From: Clostridium sp. KNHs205
GTDB taxonomy: Bacteria; Bacillota; Clostridia; Lachnospirales; Lachnospiraceae
Assembly: GCF_000702945.1 (NCBI RefSeq)
Contig: NZ_JNLE01000003.1
Location: forward strand, 1-64,000
Direction of reading: 5' to 3'
Length of the DNA stretch: 64,000 bases
Positions 17,421-25,914 of this stretch are shown here, one piece after another. The translations under genes were made by a program, and so were the position numbers. The first letter of the stretch is position 1, and every line of letters begins with the position of its first letter. The notes under the pieces are model-generated. The model was not told the origin of the DNA and did no database searches. It worked only from the letters and a program-made list of their open reading frames with translations.

Positions 17421-17641
17421 TTTCAGGCAAATCGTACAAAGCAGAAGAACGAATGCGCCTATGGAAAGGTATTAGAAGTCCTTTTCTCTGGATATTTTTT
17501 GCTATAATATAAAACCGATTGTCTGAGCGTAGCGAGTTATCGGTTTTATATTATGTCCAGCATAAAATATCCAGAGAATTAGGACTTCTTATACCTTGGA
17601 ATTGAAGCATGAGTTTTTCTGCTTTGTGCGATTTGCCGTCC
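17421..17641. repeat. Long-hairpin element, copy 1 (covarying structured repeat)
   Basis: About 220 bases fold back on themselves. The outer stem is GGCAAATCG..ACAAAGCAGAA with TTCTGCTTTGT.CGATTTGCC. The middle stems are AGAAGTCCT with AGGACTTCT and TTCTCTGGATATTTT with AAAATATCCAGAGAA. The inner stem is ATATAAAACCGAT with ATCGGTTTTATAT, closed by the loop TGTCTGAGCGTAGCGAGTT. The second copy at 60891-61110 keeps the loop and an internal bulge (GAATGCGCCTATGG) but changes stem bases on both sides to keep pairing. It lies between convergent genes. It could be a structured RNA, a bidirectional terminator or a miniature mobile element. Confidence 0.8.
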
Positions 17642-17704
17642 CCTTGTGAAAACCCACCTATCAGCACACTACTTCACACCCTTGAATTCCCTATAGCTAT
17701 ATCA

Positions 17705-19420
17705 TCAGCCTACCGCAAATGCAGCATCCTTTACCAGTTTATCAAGCTTTTCAGCAGCATCAGAAAGACTGGTTCCCTTTACACCAAAATAGAACTTAAT
17801 CTTAGGTTCGGTACCGGAGGGTCTAACTGCACACCAGGCATCCTCCTCCAGATCAAAATACAGTACATCGGATTTGGGCAGTCCTGTAGGTGTTACAGCA
17901 CCTGTCGCAAGGTCAGTGATAGTATCCCTCTCATAATCTCTGAACTTTAATACCTTCAGTCCGCCAGCTTCTTTCACCGGATTCTTACGGTAGTTACCCA
18001 TAATTTCCTTAATCTTTTCCATACCTTCAATACCCTTTAAGGTAACGGAAACAAGATCCTCTTTAAAATATCCGTATTTCTCGAATACATGGTTCATCTG
18101 CTCATAAAGGGTAATACCCTGAGATTTATAATATGCCGCTGCTTCGCATAAAGTCATAACCGCTACAACAGCATCCTTATCTCTGGAATGTGTACCAATC
18201 AGACAGCCATAGCTCTCTTCAAAGCCGAATACATATTCGTTAGAGCCGGTCTCTTCAAATAACTTAATCTGCTCTCCGATATATTTGAAACCGGTAAGTA
18301 CTTCGATTAATTCAGCATTATAGTGAGCAGCAATTCTGTCAGCCATATTTCCGGTAACGATTGTCTTAATAAGTGCAGCATTTGCAGGAAGTGTATTATG
18401 GGCAGCTTTCTGTGAAAATACATATTCTGCAATCAGGGCACCTGACATATTTCCGGTAAGCAGTACGAATTCCCCGTCTGTTCCTCTTACCTGAACACCA
18501 AGTCTGTCAGCATCAGGATCTGTAGCAAGGATAATATCAGCACCTACTTCGTCTGCCAGTTTCTTTGCAAGGGTAAATACCTTGGGGTCCTCGGGATTAG
18601 GATAACCTACTGTGGAAAAATTACCATCGGGAAGTTCCTGCTCCGGTACTACATATACATTGGTAAAGCCAAGTTCCTTTAATATTCTTCTTACAGGAAG
18701 GTTACCGGTACCATGAAGAGGTGTGTATACGATCTTCATATCCTTACACTCTTCAGCAATAGGATTTACTACTAACTTCTTAAGCTCTTCCATATATCTG
18801 TCATCAATCTCTGCACCTATGGTATGATAGAGGCCTTTTGCCTTTGCTGTCTCTAAATCCATGGTCTTAACCGCAGAATAGTCTGTAATGGCATTAACTT
18901 CACTGATTATTTCTACATCTTTAGGATAAGTAATCTGCGCGCCATCCTCCCAGTACACCTTATAACCATTGTATTCCGGCGGGTTATGGCTGGCTGTTAT
19001 TACGATACCTGAAATACAGCCTAATTCTCTAAGCGCAAAGGAAAGTTCCGGTGTCGGTCTTAAGGATTCAAATACATATGCTTTTATTCCGTTTGCATTA
19101 AGGCAAAGTGCCGCATCTGCTGCAAATTCCGGAGACATTCTTCTGGAATCGTAAGCAATGGCAACTCCCTTCTCCTGTCCACCCTGCTTTATGATAAAGT
19201 TGGCAAGACCCTGTGTTGCTTTTCTTACAGTATAGAGATTCATACGGTTGCTTCCAGCGCCTAATACTCCACGAAGTCCTCCTGTACCAAATTCAAGGTC
19301 TTTATAGAAGCGGTCTTTGATTTCACCGTCATTACCTTCAAGGGCCAAGAGCTCATTTCTGGTTTCCGCATCAAAGTACTCGTCCGTTGTCCACTGCTTA
19401 TATTTCTCTAAATATCCCAC
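17705..19420 (-). CDS. pgcA: Phosphoglucomutase (alpha-D-phosphohexomutase family)
   Basis: This enzyme, about 571 residues, interconverts glucose 1-phosphate and glucose 6-phosphate in the cytoplasm, linking glycolysis with sugar-nucleotide and polymer synthesis. It has the catalytic phosphoserine loop TASHNPPEYNGYK, the metal-binding loop DPDADRLG, the sugar-binding GFEESYG, and the phosphate loop RPSGTEPKIKFY near the C-terminus. Length and motifs match PgcA of Firmicutes. The start is probably the GTG at 19420 (VGYLEKYKQW), because AAAGGAG lies just upstream. An in-frame GTG at 19438 would overlap that ribosome site. Confidence 0.9.
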   Translation of the reverse strand: MGYLEKYKQWTTDEYFDAETRNELLALEGNDGEIKDRFYKDLEFGTGGLRGVLGAGSNRMNLYTVRKATQGLANFIIKQGGQEKGVAIAYDSRRMSPEFAADAALCLNANGIKAYVFESLRPTPELSFALRELGCISGIVITASHNPPEYNGYKVYWEDGAQITYPKDVEIISEVNAITDYSAVKTMDLETAKAKGLYHTIGAEIDDRYMEELKKLVVNPIAEECKDMKIVYTPLHGTGNLPVRRILKELGFTNVYVVPEQELPDGNFSTVGYPNPEDPKVFTLAKKLADEVGADIILATDPDADRLGVQVRGTDGEFVLLTGNMSGALIAEYVFSQKAAHNTLPANAALIKTIVTGNMADRIAAHYNAELIEVLTGFKYIGEQIKLFEETGSNEYVFGFEESYGCLIGTHSRDKDAVVAVMTLCEAAAYYKSQGITLYEQMNHVFEKYGYFKEDLVSVTLKGIEGMEKIKEIMGNYRKNPVKEAGGLKVLKFRDYERDTITDLATGAVTPTGLPKSDVLYFDLEEDAWCAVRPSGTEPKIKFYFGVKGTSLSDAAEKLDKLVKDAAFAVG

Positions 19421-19766
19421 TTTCTTGTCTCCTTTCACTGTTGCCTTTTTTCTTTCATTATTTTACTTAATTTCAAAACAAGTTGCAATGCATTTTGTTG
19501 ACTGGTGCTATTATAGGATATTCTATTTATCCTGTCAATATTTTGTGCATTTATCGTTAATAATAGTGCTTAATCGTTTCATTAATGTTGCATCCGTTTT
19601 AGTAAACTTAAGAAAATTGCTATTATTAATGTTGCATGAAGTTTTTTATTCAAAAAATTATACCTGAGTAAAAGAGTTTTAGTGTTGACATATCCGGGTA
19701 ATTGACATTAATCCAAGGTTAAGCGGTAATAGTATATATTTACATGTAAAAGTAACAGATGCCTAA

Positions 19767-19818
19767 ATAAAAGGAGTGCCGCAATATTTCGCGAAATATT
19801 GCGGCACTCCCTTTTATT
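19767..19818. terminator. Perfect bidirectional terminator downstream of the aldolase gene
   Basis: AAAAGGGAGTGCCGCAATATTT and its exact complement meet at CGCG in the centre, forming a perfect palindrome flanked by A and T runs. It lies about 70 bases after the aldolase stop on the minus strand. The region 19440-19766, between it and pgcA, holds no gene; two copies of TTAATGTTGCAT are visible there. Confidence 0.85.
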
Positions 19819-19884
19819 TAGAGATCAATTTATTACTCAAGTATCTTTATGTTTATACCTTTTAAAGGTATATAATTCAATAAA

Positions 19885-20754
19885 TTAAGCTTTATTTACA
19901 GAACCGAAAAGTTCCATCTTCTCTTTAACAGTTGCTTTGATCGCTTCGAAACCGGGAGCTAAGAGCTTACGAGGGTCAAAACCTTTTCCGGAAAGGTCTT
20001 TGCCATCTTCAATGTACTTACGTGTTGCAGCAGCAAAAGTAAGCTGGCACTCTGTATTTACATTGATCTTAGCAACACCAAGAGAGATTGCTTTCTTGAT
20101 CATTTCTTCAGGAATACCTGTACCACCATGAAGTACTAAAGGCATATCTCCTGTTAACTGCTGGATAGCATCTAAAGCGTCGAAGTTAAGACCAGCCCAG
20201 TTCTCAGGATATTTTCCATGAATGTTACCGATACCTGCTGCAAGCATTGTTACACCAAGGTCTGCAATGGATTTACACTCATTAGGATCTGCGATTTCAC
20301 CAGCACCAACAACACCGTCTTCTTCACCGCCGATAGAACCAACTTCTGCTTCCAGTGAAAGTCCTTTCTCAGCGCAGATTTTAACTAATTCAGTTGTTTT
20401 CTCAATGTTCTCATTGATAGGATAGTGGGAACCATCGAACATGATGGAAGAGAATCCAGCTTCGATACATTTGAATGCACCTTCGTAGCTGCCGTGATCT
20501 AAGTGAAGAGCAACGGGAACAGTAATCTTTAATTCATCTATCATAGCTGATACCATACTTGCAACGGTCTTATATCCGCACATATATTTACCAGCACCTT
20601 CAGAAACGCCAAGGATTACAGGTGAATTTAATTCCTGAGCAGTTAAGAGAACTGCCTTTGTCCACTCTAAGTTATTAATATTGAACTGGCCTACTGCATA
20701 ATGTCCGGCCTTTGCTTTAGTAAGCATTTCTTTTGCTGAAACTAGCATATCCAT
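19885..20754 (-). CDS. fba: Fructose-1,6-bisphosphate aldolase, class II
   Basis: This 289-residue zinc-dependent aldolase cleaves fructose 1,6-bisphosphate to dihydroxyacetone phosphate and glyceraldehyde 3-phosphate. Visible signatures are VGQFNINNLEW at the N-terminus, the metal and catalytic site LHLDHGSY (H84, D86, H87), FSSIMFDGSHYP, EAEVGSIGGEEDG, VLHGGTGIP and the phosphate-binding KINVNTECQ. Length is typical. A GGAGG site precedes the start. TATAAT lies about 45 bases upstream on the minus strand (near 20800). The gene stands alone and ends at a perfect terminator. Confidence 0.95.
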   Translation of the reverse strand: MDMLVSAKEMLTKAKAGHYAVGQFNINNLEWTKAVLLTAQELNSPVILGVSEGAGKYMCGYKTVASMVSAMIDELKITVPVALHLDHGSYEGAFKCIEAGFSSIMFDGSHYPINENIEKTTELVKICAEKGLSLEAEVGSIGGEEDGVVGAGEIADPNECKSIADLGVTMLAAGIGNIHGKYPENWAGLNFDALDAIQQLTGDMPLVLHGGTGIPEEMIKKAISLGVAKINVNTECQLTFAAATRKYIEDGKDLSGKGFDPRKLLAPGFEAIKATVKEKMELFGSVNKA

Positions 20755-20903
20755 ACCTCCATTTGTGTGAGTTTGTTTACTTGAAATAAAAACCTCTAGA
20801 TATTATAACCTATTTGTCCGAAAAAGAAAATAAATTTTTCGGTATTCATTTTCATTTGTTATTTCATTGTCAAAGATCAGCAGACAGAATCCGTTTCCCG
20901 GTA

Positions 20904-20933
20904 TTTACCCCGAATGCATGTTTGTGTTATAAT
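20904..20933 (+). promoter_or_regulatory. dinB promoter with an embedded LexA-type (SOS) box
   Basis: TTTACC (20904-20909), an 18-base spacer and TATAAT (20928-20933) form a vegetative promoter. Inside the spacer is CGAATGCATGTTTG (20911-20924), which matches the Gram-positive SOS box CGAAC-N4-GTTCG except for two symmetrical C-to-T type changes. Binding of LexA here would block polymerase. Confidence 0.6.
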
Positions 20934-21029
20934 AGTACAGTCTACTTATGAGAACATGAATGGAATAAAATAAAAAACTGAAGCTGTATTACATTTCAAA
21001 TATAAAATCCCGGAGGAATGCAGAGCATT

Positions 21030-22223
21030 ATGTATGATAAAATAATATTTCACATTGACGTTAATTCTGCCTTCTTAAGCTGGGAGGCTGTGCACCGGCT
21101 GGAGCAAGGAGATACTTTCGATATCCGTACGATTCCTTCTGCAATAGGTGGTGATCTATCAAAACGGCATGGCGTTATACTTGCCAAATCCCATCCTGCC
21201 AAAGCCTTCGGAATCAATACCGGTGAACCGGTCGTTCATGCCCTTAAGAAATGTCCTTCCCTTTATCTGGTGCCCCCTAATCACGGCCTTTACGAACAGT
21301 ACTCCAAGTCCTTAAAGGATATATTAAATCAGTATACACCTGCCATTGAACCCTTTTCCATTGATGAAGCCTTTCTTGATATGACTGGAATCCCCGCTGC
21401 AAAAGACCCGCTGAAACTGGCAGAGGAAATTGCGAAAAGAGTTAGGGAAGAACTGAATTTCACCGTAAATATCGGTATCTCCTCCAATAAACTGCTGGCA
21501 AAAATGGCTTCTGATTTTGAAAAGCCAGATAAAATACACACTCTGTTTCCCCATGAAATTGAAAAGAAAATGTGGCCGCTTCCTTTGAATGAACTTTTCT
21601 TTGTTGGACGGTCTTCGGCCAGAATCTTAAGAAGTCTTGGGCTTAAGACCATCGGAGATATTGCCGCCACAGATCCAGCTATCATAAAAGCCCACTTAGG
21701 CAGGAAGCACGGAGAACTGATTTATGCTTATGCCAGGGGAATAGACACAAGAGCCGTGGAAAGCAGTCCGGCTGCCAGCAAAGGTTACGGTAACAGTATC
21801 ACTCTGGCTGCTGATGTAACGGATATGGAAAGTGCCAAAGAAGTTCTGCTATCCTTAAGCGAGACCGTCGGCACCAGGCTTCGTAAGGATAATGTAAGAG
21901 CAGCCTGTATCACCGTCGAAATGAGAGACTGTGACTTTAATAACTCCTCTCATCAGGAAACTCTTCTCTCACCTGCCAATACCACGGATACAATATACCA
22001 AAGTGCCTGTAAGTTATTAAAGGAAGCCTGGAAAGGTGCACCCTTAAGACTGCTTGGCGTAAGAGCCAGCAAGCTGAAGGAGGAGGAAGACTATACCCAG
22101 CTTTCCCTCTTTGATTATCAGGAAGATGTTAAAAAGGAGAAACTTGATAAAGCCCTTGATACCATCCGTGAAAAGTTCGGCACCAATGCCGTCAAGCGTG
22201 GTACACTGCTTGATAAGAAATAA
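21030..22223 (+). CDS. dinB: DNA polymerase IV (Y-family, DinB)
   Basis: This 397-residue translesion polymerase has the palm motif HIDVNSAFLSWEAV with a metal-binding Asp, the second catalytic motif PFSIDEAFLDMTG, the helix-hairpin-helix LRSLGLKTIGDIAATDP, and a little-finger domain (about 235-345). Family members extend replication past damaged bases. The aligned N-terminus MYDKIIFHIDVNSAF suggests the start at 21030. An earlier ATG at 21018 sits only one base after the GGAGG site and is unlikely to be used. A probable LexA box in the promoter fits SOS control. The C-terminal LSLFDYQEDVKKEKL resembles the beta-clamp-binding region of clostridial homologues. Confidence 0.9.
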   Translation: MYDKIIFHIDVNSAFLSWEAVHRLEQGDTFDIRTIPSAIGGDLSKRHGVILAKSHPAKAFGINTGEPVVHALKKCPSLYLVPPNHGLYEQYSKSLKDILNQYTPAIEPFSIDEAFLDMTGIPAAKDPLKLAEEIAKRVREELNFTVNIGISSNKLLAKMASDFEKPDKIHTLFPHEIEKKMWPLPLNELFFVGRSSARILRSLGLKTIGDIAATDPAIIKAHLGRKHGELIYAYARGIDTRAVESSPAASKGYGNSITLAADVTDMESAKEVLLSLSETVGTRLRKDNVRAACITVEMRDCDFNNSSHQETLLSPANTTDTIYQSACKLLKEAWKGAPLRLLGVRASKLKEEEDYTQLSLFDYQEDVKKEKLDKALDTIREKFGTNAVKRGTLLDKK

Positions 22224-22236
22224 CAATTAAATTATT

Positions 22237-23535
22237 CTAGTGGCAGCTGCAGCTATCGGATTCTTTGCAGCCGCAATCCTTTTGTTCCTTATGTTCTTCC
22301 TTATTACAGGAACAGACTGACTGACTTTCAGCCGAGGGATTACCGCTTTTATAACTTCCGTCCAGATAAGCTGCCGCTGCTACGTCAGCATCACCTGTTG
22401 CTCCCGGTACTACAAGAATACCGTTATTCATGAGGCCTTCCATGGCTTCCATACCGATACCGCCACAGAGCACCGTATTGATTTTCTCTCTTTTCATAAG
22501 CTCTACGGACTGTCCATGCCCCCCTCCGGCAGAGGTCAATAAAGTCTTTCCGGTCAGGGTACCATCTAAAATTTCATAAAGGGTGAATTCTGTAGCCTTT
22601 CCAAAATGACCAAATACATTATTACTTCCATCTGTAGGTACAGCTAAACGGATAAAAGAGGTATTCTCAACTTTCTTTTTCTCTGACAGAAGACCTTTTA
22701 AGGCACCTACGGCATCATTTAACCAGTCGCCTTTTAACTCTTCAATTTTTTCTCCATCTACAGATTCTGCTATAGCGGGATTGATCGGAATTCTTCCAAG
22801 TACGGGCAGCTTGAACTTCTCAGCAGTTTCATTCACATGGCTTTTTCCGAAAACGCTGATTCTTTCTCCGCAGTTTCCGCATTCTAAGTAACTGTAATTC
22901 TCCACCAACCCAAGAATTGGAACCTTCATTGCCTCTGCCATATTAACAGCTTTGGATACAATCATGGATACCAGCTCCTGAGGAGAAGTCACGATAATAA
23001 TGCCGTCCACGGGCAGGGACTGAAACACTGTCAGAGGAACATCGCCGGTACCAGGGGGCATATCTACAAACATATAATCCACATCATCCCAGATAACATC
23101 TGACCAGAATTGCTTTACAGTTCCTGCAATAACCGGTCCTCTCCAGATAACAGGAGTATCTTCTGTCTCAAGAAGAAGATTAACAGACATGACTCTTACG
23201 CCGGTCTTACTAATGGATGGAAATATACCCATTTCATTTCCCTGGGCTTTACTGTGTATCCCGAAGGCTTTCGGAATTGACGGCCCTGTGATATCTGCAT
23301 CCAGGATTGCTGTATTATATCCTTCTCTGTTAAGCAGTACACTTAAATAGGAAGTAACAAAGGACTTTCCCACTCCGCCTTTACCGCTTACGATTCCAAT
23401 AACCTTTTTTACTTTGCTGTATGGATTCAGGGGTTCCTTTAAGTCCTGCTGTTCCCCTTTTCTGGAGGAGCAGGTAGCCTGACAGCTTGAACAGCTGTCT
23501 CCGCAGCTGCTTTGTGTCTCATATGTCTCACTCAT
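22237..23535 (-). CDS. Mrp/NBP35-type Fe-S carrier ATPase fused to a NifX/NifB-like domain
   Basis: This 432-residue protein starts with a Cys-rich head (CGDSCSSCQATC), followed by a deviant Walker A GKGGVGKS at about residue 51, the ILDADITGPS switch, the DMPPGTGD Walker B region, and the ECGNCGE Cys pair that binds a bridging 4Fe-4S cluster in Mrp proteins. From about residue 290 it has a dinitrogenase iron-molybdenum cofactor-like domain (VPTDGSNNVFGHFGKATEF, VLCGGIGMEAME) and ends in a Cys/His-rich tail. Family role: assembly or transfer of Fe-S clusters. The fused domain suggests handling of a metal cofactor. The start overlaps the end of the DUF134 gene by 8 bases, so the two are co-translated. 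Confidence 0.85.
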   Translation of the reverse strand: MSETYETQSSCGDSCSSCQATCSSRKGEQQDLKEPLNPYSKVKKVIGIVSGKGGVGKSFVTSYLSVLLNREGYNTAILDADITGPSIPKAFGIHSKAQGNEMGIFPSISKTGVRVMSVNLLLETEDTPVIWRGPVIAGTVKQFWSDVIWDDVDYMFVDMPPGTGDVPLTVFQSLPVDGIIIVTSPQELVSMIVSKAVNMAEAMKVPILGLVENYSYLECGNCGERISVFGKSHVNETAEKFKLPVLGRIPINPAIAESVDGEKIEELKGDWLNDAVGALKGLLSEKKKVENTSFIRLAVPTDGSNNVFGHFGKATEFTLYEILDGTLTGKTLLTSAGGGHGQSVELMKREKINTVLCGGIGMEAMEGLMNNGILVVPGATGDADVAAAAYLDGSYKSGNPSAESQSVCSCNKEEHKEQKDCGCKESDSCSCH

Positions 23536-23920
23536 TTTCTGTGACCTCTTTTCTGCATTTTTTACATCTCAGGCTGCATCTGCAGCCGGTAGAAACCTTA
23601 TAGTTTCCGCCTGTTATAACAATACCCTTGTTTTCAATAAGGGCTTCGGTAACCTTATGCCTTGCAGAGTACAAAATACGCTGGAGAGTGCCTCTGGATA
23701 CATTCATGCTGTGGGCTGCCATTTCCTGGTCCATCCCCTCAAAATCACATAGCCTTAATGCCTCCATCTCATCCATCTGCAGTTCTTTGTATTCCTTTCC
23801 TTCCGCTGCAGGCTCAATAGAGTTGTATTTATATTCTGCACATACAAATCTGCATTTCTCATTTCCCGGCAAGGAATGCTCCTTTCTGCGGATATCAGTA
23901 ATTTCCCGCTTACAGAACAA
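23528..23920 (-). CDS. DUF134 family HTH protein
   Basis: This 130-residue protein is of the DUF134 group, which is commonly encoded next to Mrp-like and NifX-like genes. The helix-turn-helix is visible as MDEMEALRLCDFEGMDQEMAAHSMNVSRGTLQRIL (about residues 49-83), resembling sigma-70 region 4. Cys residues cluster at both ends (CRFVCAEYKY; CRCSLRCKKC), possibly binding a metal or cluster. The start is a TTG at 23920 after an AAAAGG site; no ATG is available before the conserved region. It heads the operon with the Mrp-NifX fusion, and a 16-bp palindrome upstream is a good candidate for an autoregulatory operator. Confidence 0.75.
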   Translation of the reverse strand: MFCKREITDIRRKEHSLPGNEKCRFVCAEYKYNSIEPAAEGKEYKELQMDEMEALRLCDFEGMDQEMAAHSMNVSRGTLQRILYSARHKVTEALIENKGIVITGGNYKVSTGCRCSLRCKKCRKEVTENE

Positions 23921-23967
23921 ATAAACCTTTTACTTCCATCGCTGCTTGACTGTTAATTCAAATTAAT

Positions 23968-23983
23968 ATGTGCATATGCACAT
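23968..23983. promoter_or_regulatory. 16-bp perfect palindrome in the DUF134-mrp promoter region
   Basis: ATGTGCATATGCACAT is a perfect palindrome about 48 bases upstream of the DUF134 start. It lies just downstream of GAGTATAAT on the minus strand, where a repressor would block transcription. The binding protein is not known; the DUF134 product is the first suspect. Confidence 0.5.
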
Positions 23984-24148
23984 TTCACATTATACTCCTT
24001 CCAGTACTGCTGTCAAGACCTTCCATCCTTTTTGTCACAGCAAAAGTATATTTGGTACAAAGAAACTAAATTGAAAAATTCGCGTCATCAGTAGCAAATT
24101 ATAAATCCCGGAATATGATGTAATAATAGATCTTAAAGGAGCATTATC

Positions 24149-24721
24149 TTGGCTATTCGAATTTTTATAGATCAGGGCCATAATCCCCAGGGAATTAATG
24201 CAGGTGCAGAGGGTTTCGGATTAAGGGAACAGGATATTACCTATCAGGTAGGTATTTATCTGGCAAATATTTTAAATGGCGACCCCAGATTTGAAGCCCG
24301 CACCTCCAGAACCAGTCCGGAACAGGTGTTAGGTTACAGTAACACCTCCAGTCTTGCAGAACGGGTACGTCTTGCCAATACCTGGCCTGCTGATTATTTC
24401 TTAAGTATCCACTGTAATGCAAGTGACAATCCCGCCTTAAACGGAACAGAATGTTATGTTTACGAGAATTATTCCCAGTCATACTATCTGGCTGAACGTA
24501 TCCTGCTGGCTATTGTAGACCGGCTGGATACTTACAACAACGGTGTGCGTATCAATCCCTCCCTCTATGTATTAAGAAGAACCAATATGCCTGCAGTACT
24601 GATAGAGCTTGCTTATATTACGAATTACAACGACGCTCAGAAATTAGCAAACAGACAGTATGACTTTGCTTATGCCATTTATCAGGGACTGCTCAATTAT
24701 TTTGGGCTGCCGCCTATGTAA
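24149..24721 (+). CDS. N-acetylmuramoyl-L-alanine amidase (Amidase_3)
   Basis: This 190-residue zinc amidase cleaves the bond between MurNAc and the stem peptide of peptidoglycan. It has the first zinc ligand motif DQGHNPQG, ARTSRTSPE, SLAERVRLANTW, the second zinc motif SIHCNASDNP, a catalytic Glu in VLIELAYITN, and NYFGLPPM at the end. There is no signal peptide or wall-binding domain, so it may act during sporulation, in lysis, or be released with the mother cell. The start is TTG at 24149 with AAAGGAG seven bases upstream. Confidence 0.85.
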   Translation: MAIRIFIDQGHNPQGINAGAEGFGLREQDITYQVGIYLANILNGDPRFEARTSRTSPEQVLGYSNTSSLAERVRLANTWPADYFLSIHCNASDNPALNGTECYVYENYSQSYYLAERILLAIVDRLDTYNNGVRINPSLYVLRRTNMPAVLIELAYITNYNDAQKLANRQYDFAYAIYQGLLNYFGLPPM

Positions 24722-24762
24722 CCCCGTGCGAACAGACCGAATATGTCAGCACTCCCTGCATA

Positions 24763-24890
24763 CGCATCTGCTTACAGATGTTACACTGCCATTAATCAGG
24801 GTGTGAACTTAGTATTTGAATAATTCAACTTAACACCCATGTTTACCGCAAGATTTTGCGGTACTGCCCAAATAAGAAGTGTGAAATGTC
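24763..24890. repeat. Dispersed palindromic repeat, copy 2
   Basis: The order of blocks matches copy 1: GCATCTGCTTACAGATGT, AATCAG, ACCGCA, GTACTGCCCAAATAAGAAG and TGAAATGTCCTT. Here an insert of about 25 bases lies between AATCAG and ACCGCA, and CCGCAAGATTTTGCGG is an extra small hairpin. Both copies follow the 3' end of a plus-strand gene. Confidence 0.55.
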
Positions 24891-24921
24891 CTTGAATTCA
24901 TACTACCCATTCAACAAAGAA

Positions 24922-25045
24922 GGACAGCTGCGAATTCTGGCAGCTGTCCGTTAGTTGTAATTTTTGTTTGCTTCTATTGATTTACTACACATATCCATAA
25001 ATCAGGGCGTGTTTGAAAACACATTTTCTCTTCGAAACACCCTGC
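24922..25045 (+). terminator. Two hairpins downstream of the amidase gene
   Basis: GGACAGCTGC pairs with GCAGCTGTCC (24922-24949), followed by a T-rich tract. A second hairpin, CAGGG.GTGTTT with GAAACACCCTG, lies at 25005-25044. The first is a plausible terminator for the amidase gene and the second for the MIF-like gene on the minus strand. Confidence 0.5.
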
Positions 25046-25113
25046 TTGGCGGTTATCTGGGCTTAACTCCGGAAACGTAGTTAATAACTGTCTTGTACAG
25101 TTAACCAGTACTA

Positions 25114-25458
25114 CTAGAAGTTATTACCGTTATAGCCCCAGTGGCTTACCTCTTCATACTTTACATAAATTTTACCTGGTTCGATACCAAGTTCTGCTTC
25201 TAAGATGTTCGTAATCTCGGAAGTAAGCTTGTTATAGGAATTACTGTCTGCTTTTCCGAAGAGTTTTACTTCAACAAAAGCAATGGGCTTATCATTTTTG
25301 CCCTGGAAATAGAGGCTTGCCTCTCCTTCAAAGGACAGCATAAGCCAGGTTTCGCTTTTCCCGGGTATAATACCGATTGCCTTACCGAGTTTTTCCTTTA
25401 TGATAAGTTCTTTCTCTTTTGTTATTGCAATGTTGGTTTTTGTGCTAATATAGGGCAT
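25114..25458 (-). CDS. Macrophage migration inhibitory factor (MIF)/tautomerase family protein
   Basis: This 114-residue protein is of MIF length. The start at 25458 gives MPYISTKTNIAI, placing the catalytic Pro directly after Met as in MIF and phenylpyruvate tautomerases. A GGAGG lies upstream. Further signatures are SETWLMLSFEG in the centre and the C-terminal SHWGYNGNNF, matching the WGxNG..F end of the family. Predicted as a trimeric keto-enol tautomerase; the natural substrate in bacteria is unknown. The frame continues to 25539 but those residues do not belong to the family. It is monocistronic. Confidence 0.85.
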   Translation of the reverse strand: MPYISTKTNIAITKEKELIIKEKLGKAIGIIPGKSETWLMLSFEGEASLYFQGKNDKPIAFVEVKLFGKADSNSYNKLTSEITNILEAELGIEPGKIYVKYEEVSHWGYNGNNF

Positions 25459-25752
25459 TGGGAATCCTCCTTTAAAAAATCGTATAATTAACTGGAAATT
25501 AATAACTTCAGCATAATTTATAAGGAATACCTTTGTCAAGTCGGTAAAGACTTTTAATCAATACTATTTTATAAAGATATAAATCAATACTACTAAAGTG
25601 GAATACTGACATTTTATTATTTAATGGATATTTTGATGACCTGTCACATATTTTATTCTAAAGATGTTTGGACATGATAATCTCTTGTACCTTTTTCGTG
25701 TTATTTCGGTTTTTGTGATAAAATTTATCTTTTCTTATCGGACAGCCTGTGC

Positions 25753-25758
25753 TATAAT
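25753..25758 (+). promoter_or_regulatory. Extended -10 element upstream of rpoD
   Basis: TGCTATAAT is an extended -10 sequence. The matching -35 position (TTTTCT) is poor. It would give a 5' leader of about 150 bases before rpoD. In that leader GTCCCATGA occurs twice (near 25788 and 25817). The rest of 25459-25911 shows no gene. Confidence 0.45.
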
Positions 25759-25914
25759 GATATTTGGTGGTAATTTCGTCCCATGAAACTTATTTACTAA
25801 ATATTTTGCATGAAATGTCCCATGATTAATCATACTAGACTTGGGGCACTTAATTTTGTAAAGGGTTTCTTTTTTTATCGTATTGTGCAACAATGAGACC
25901 CATGGAGGAATATG

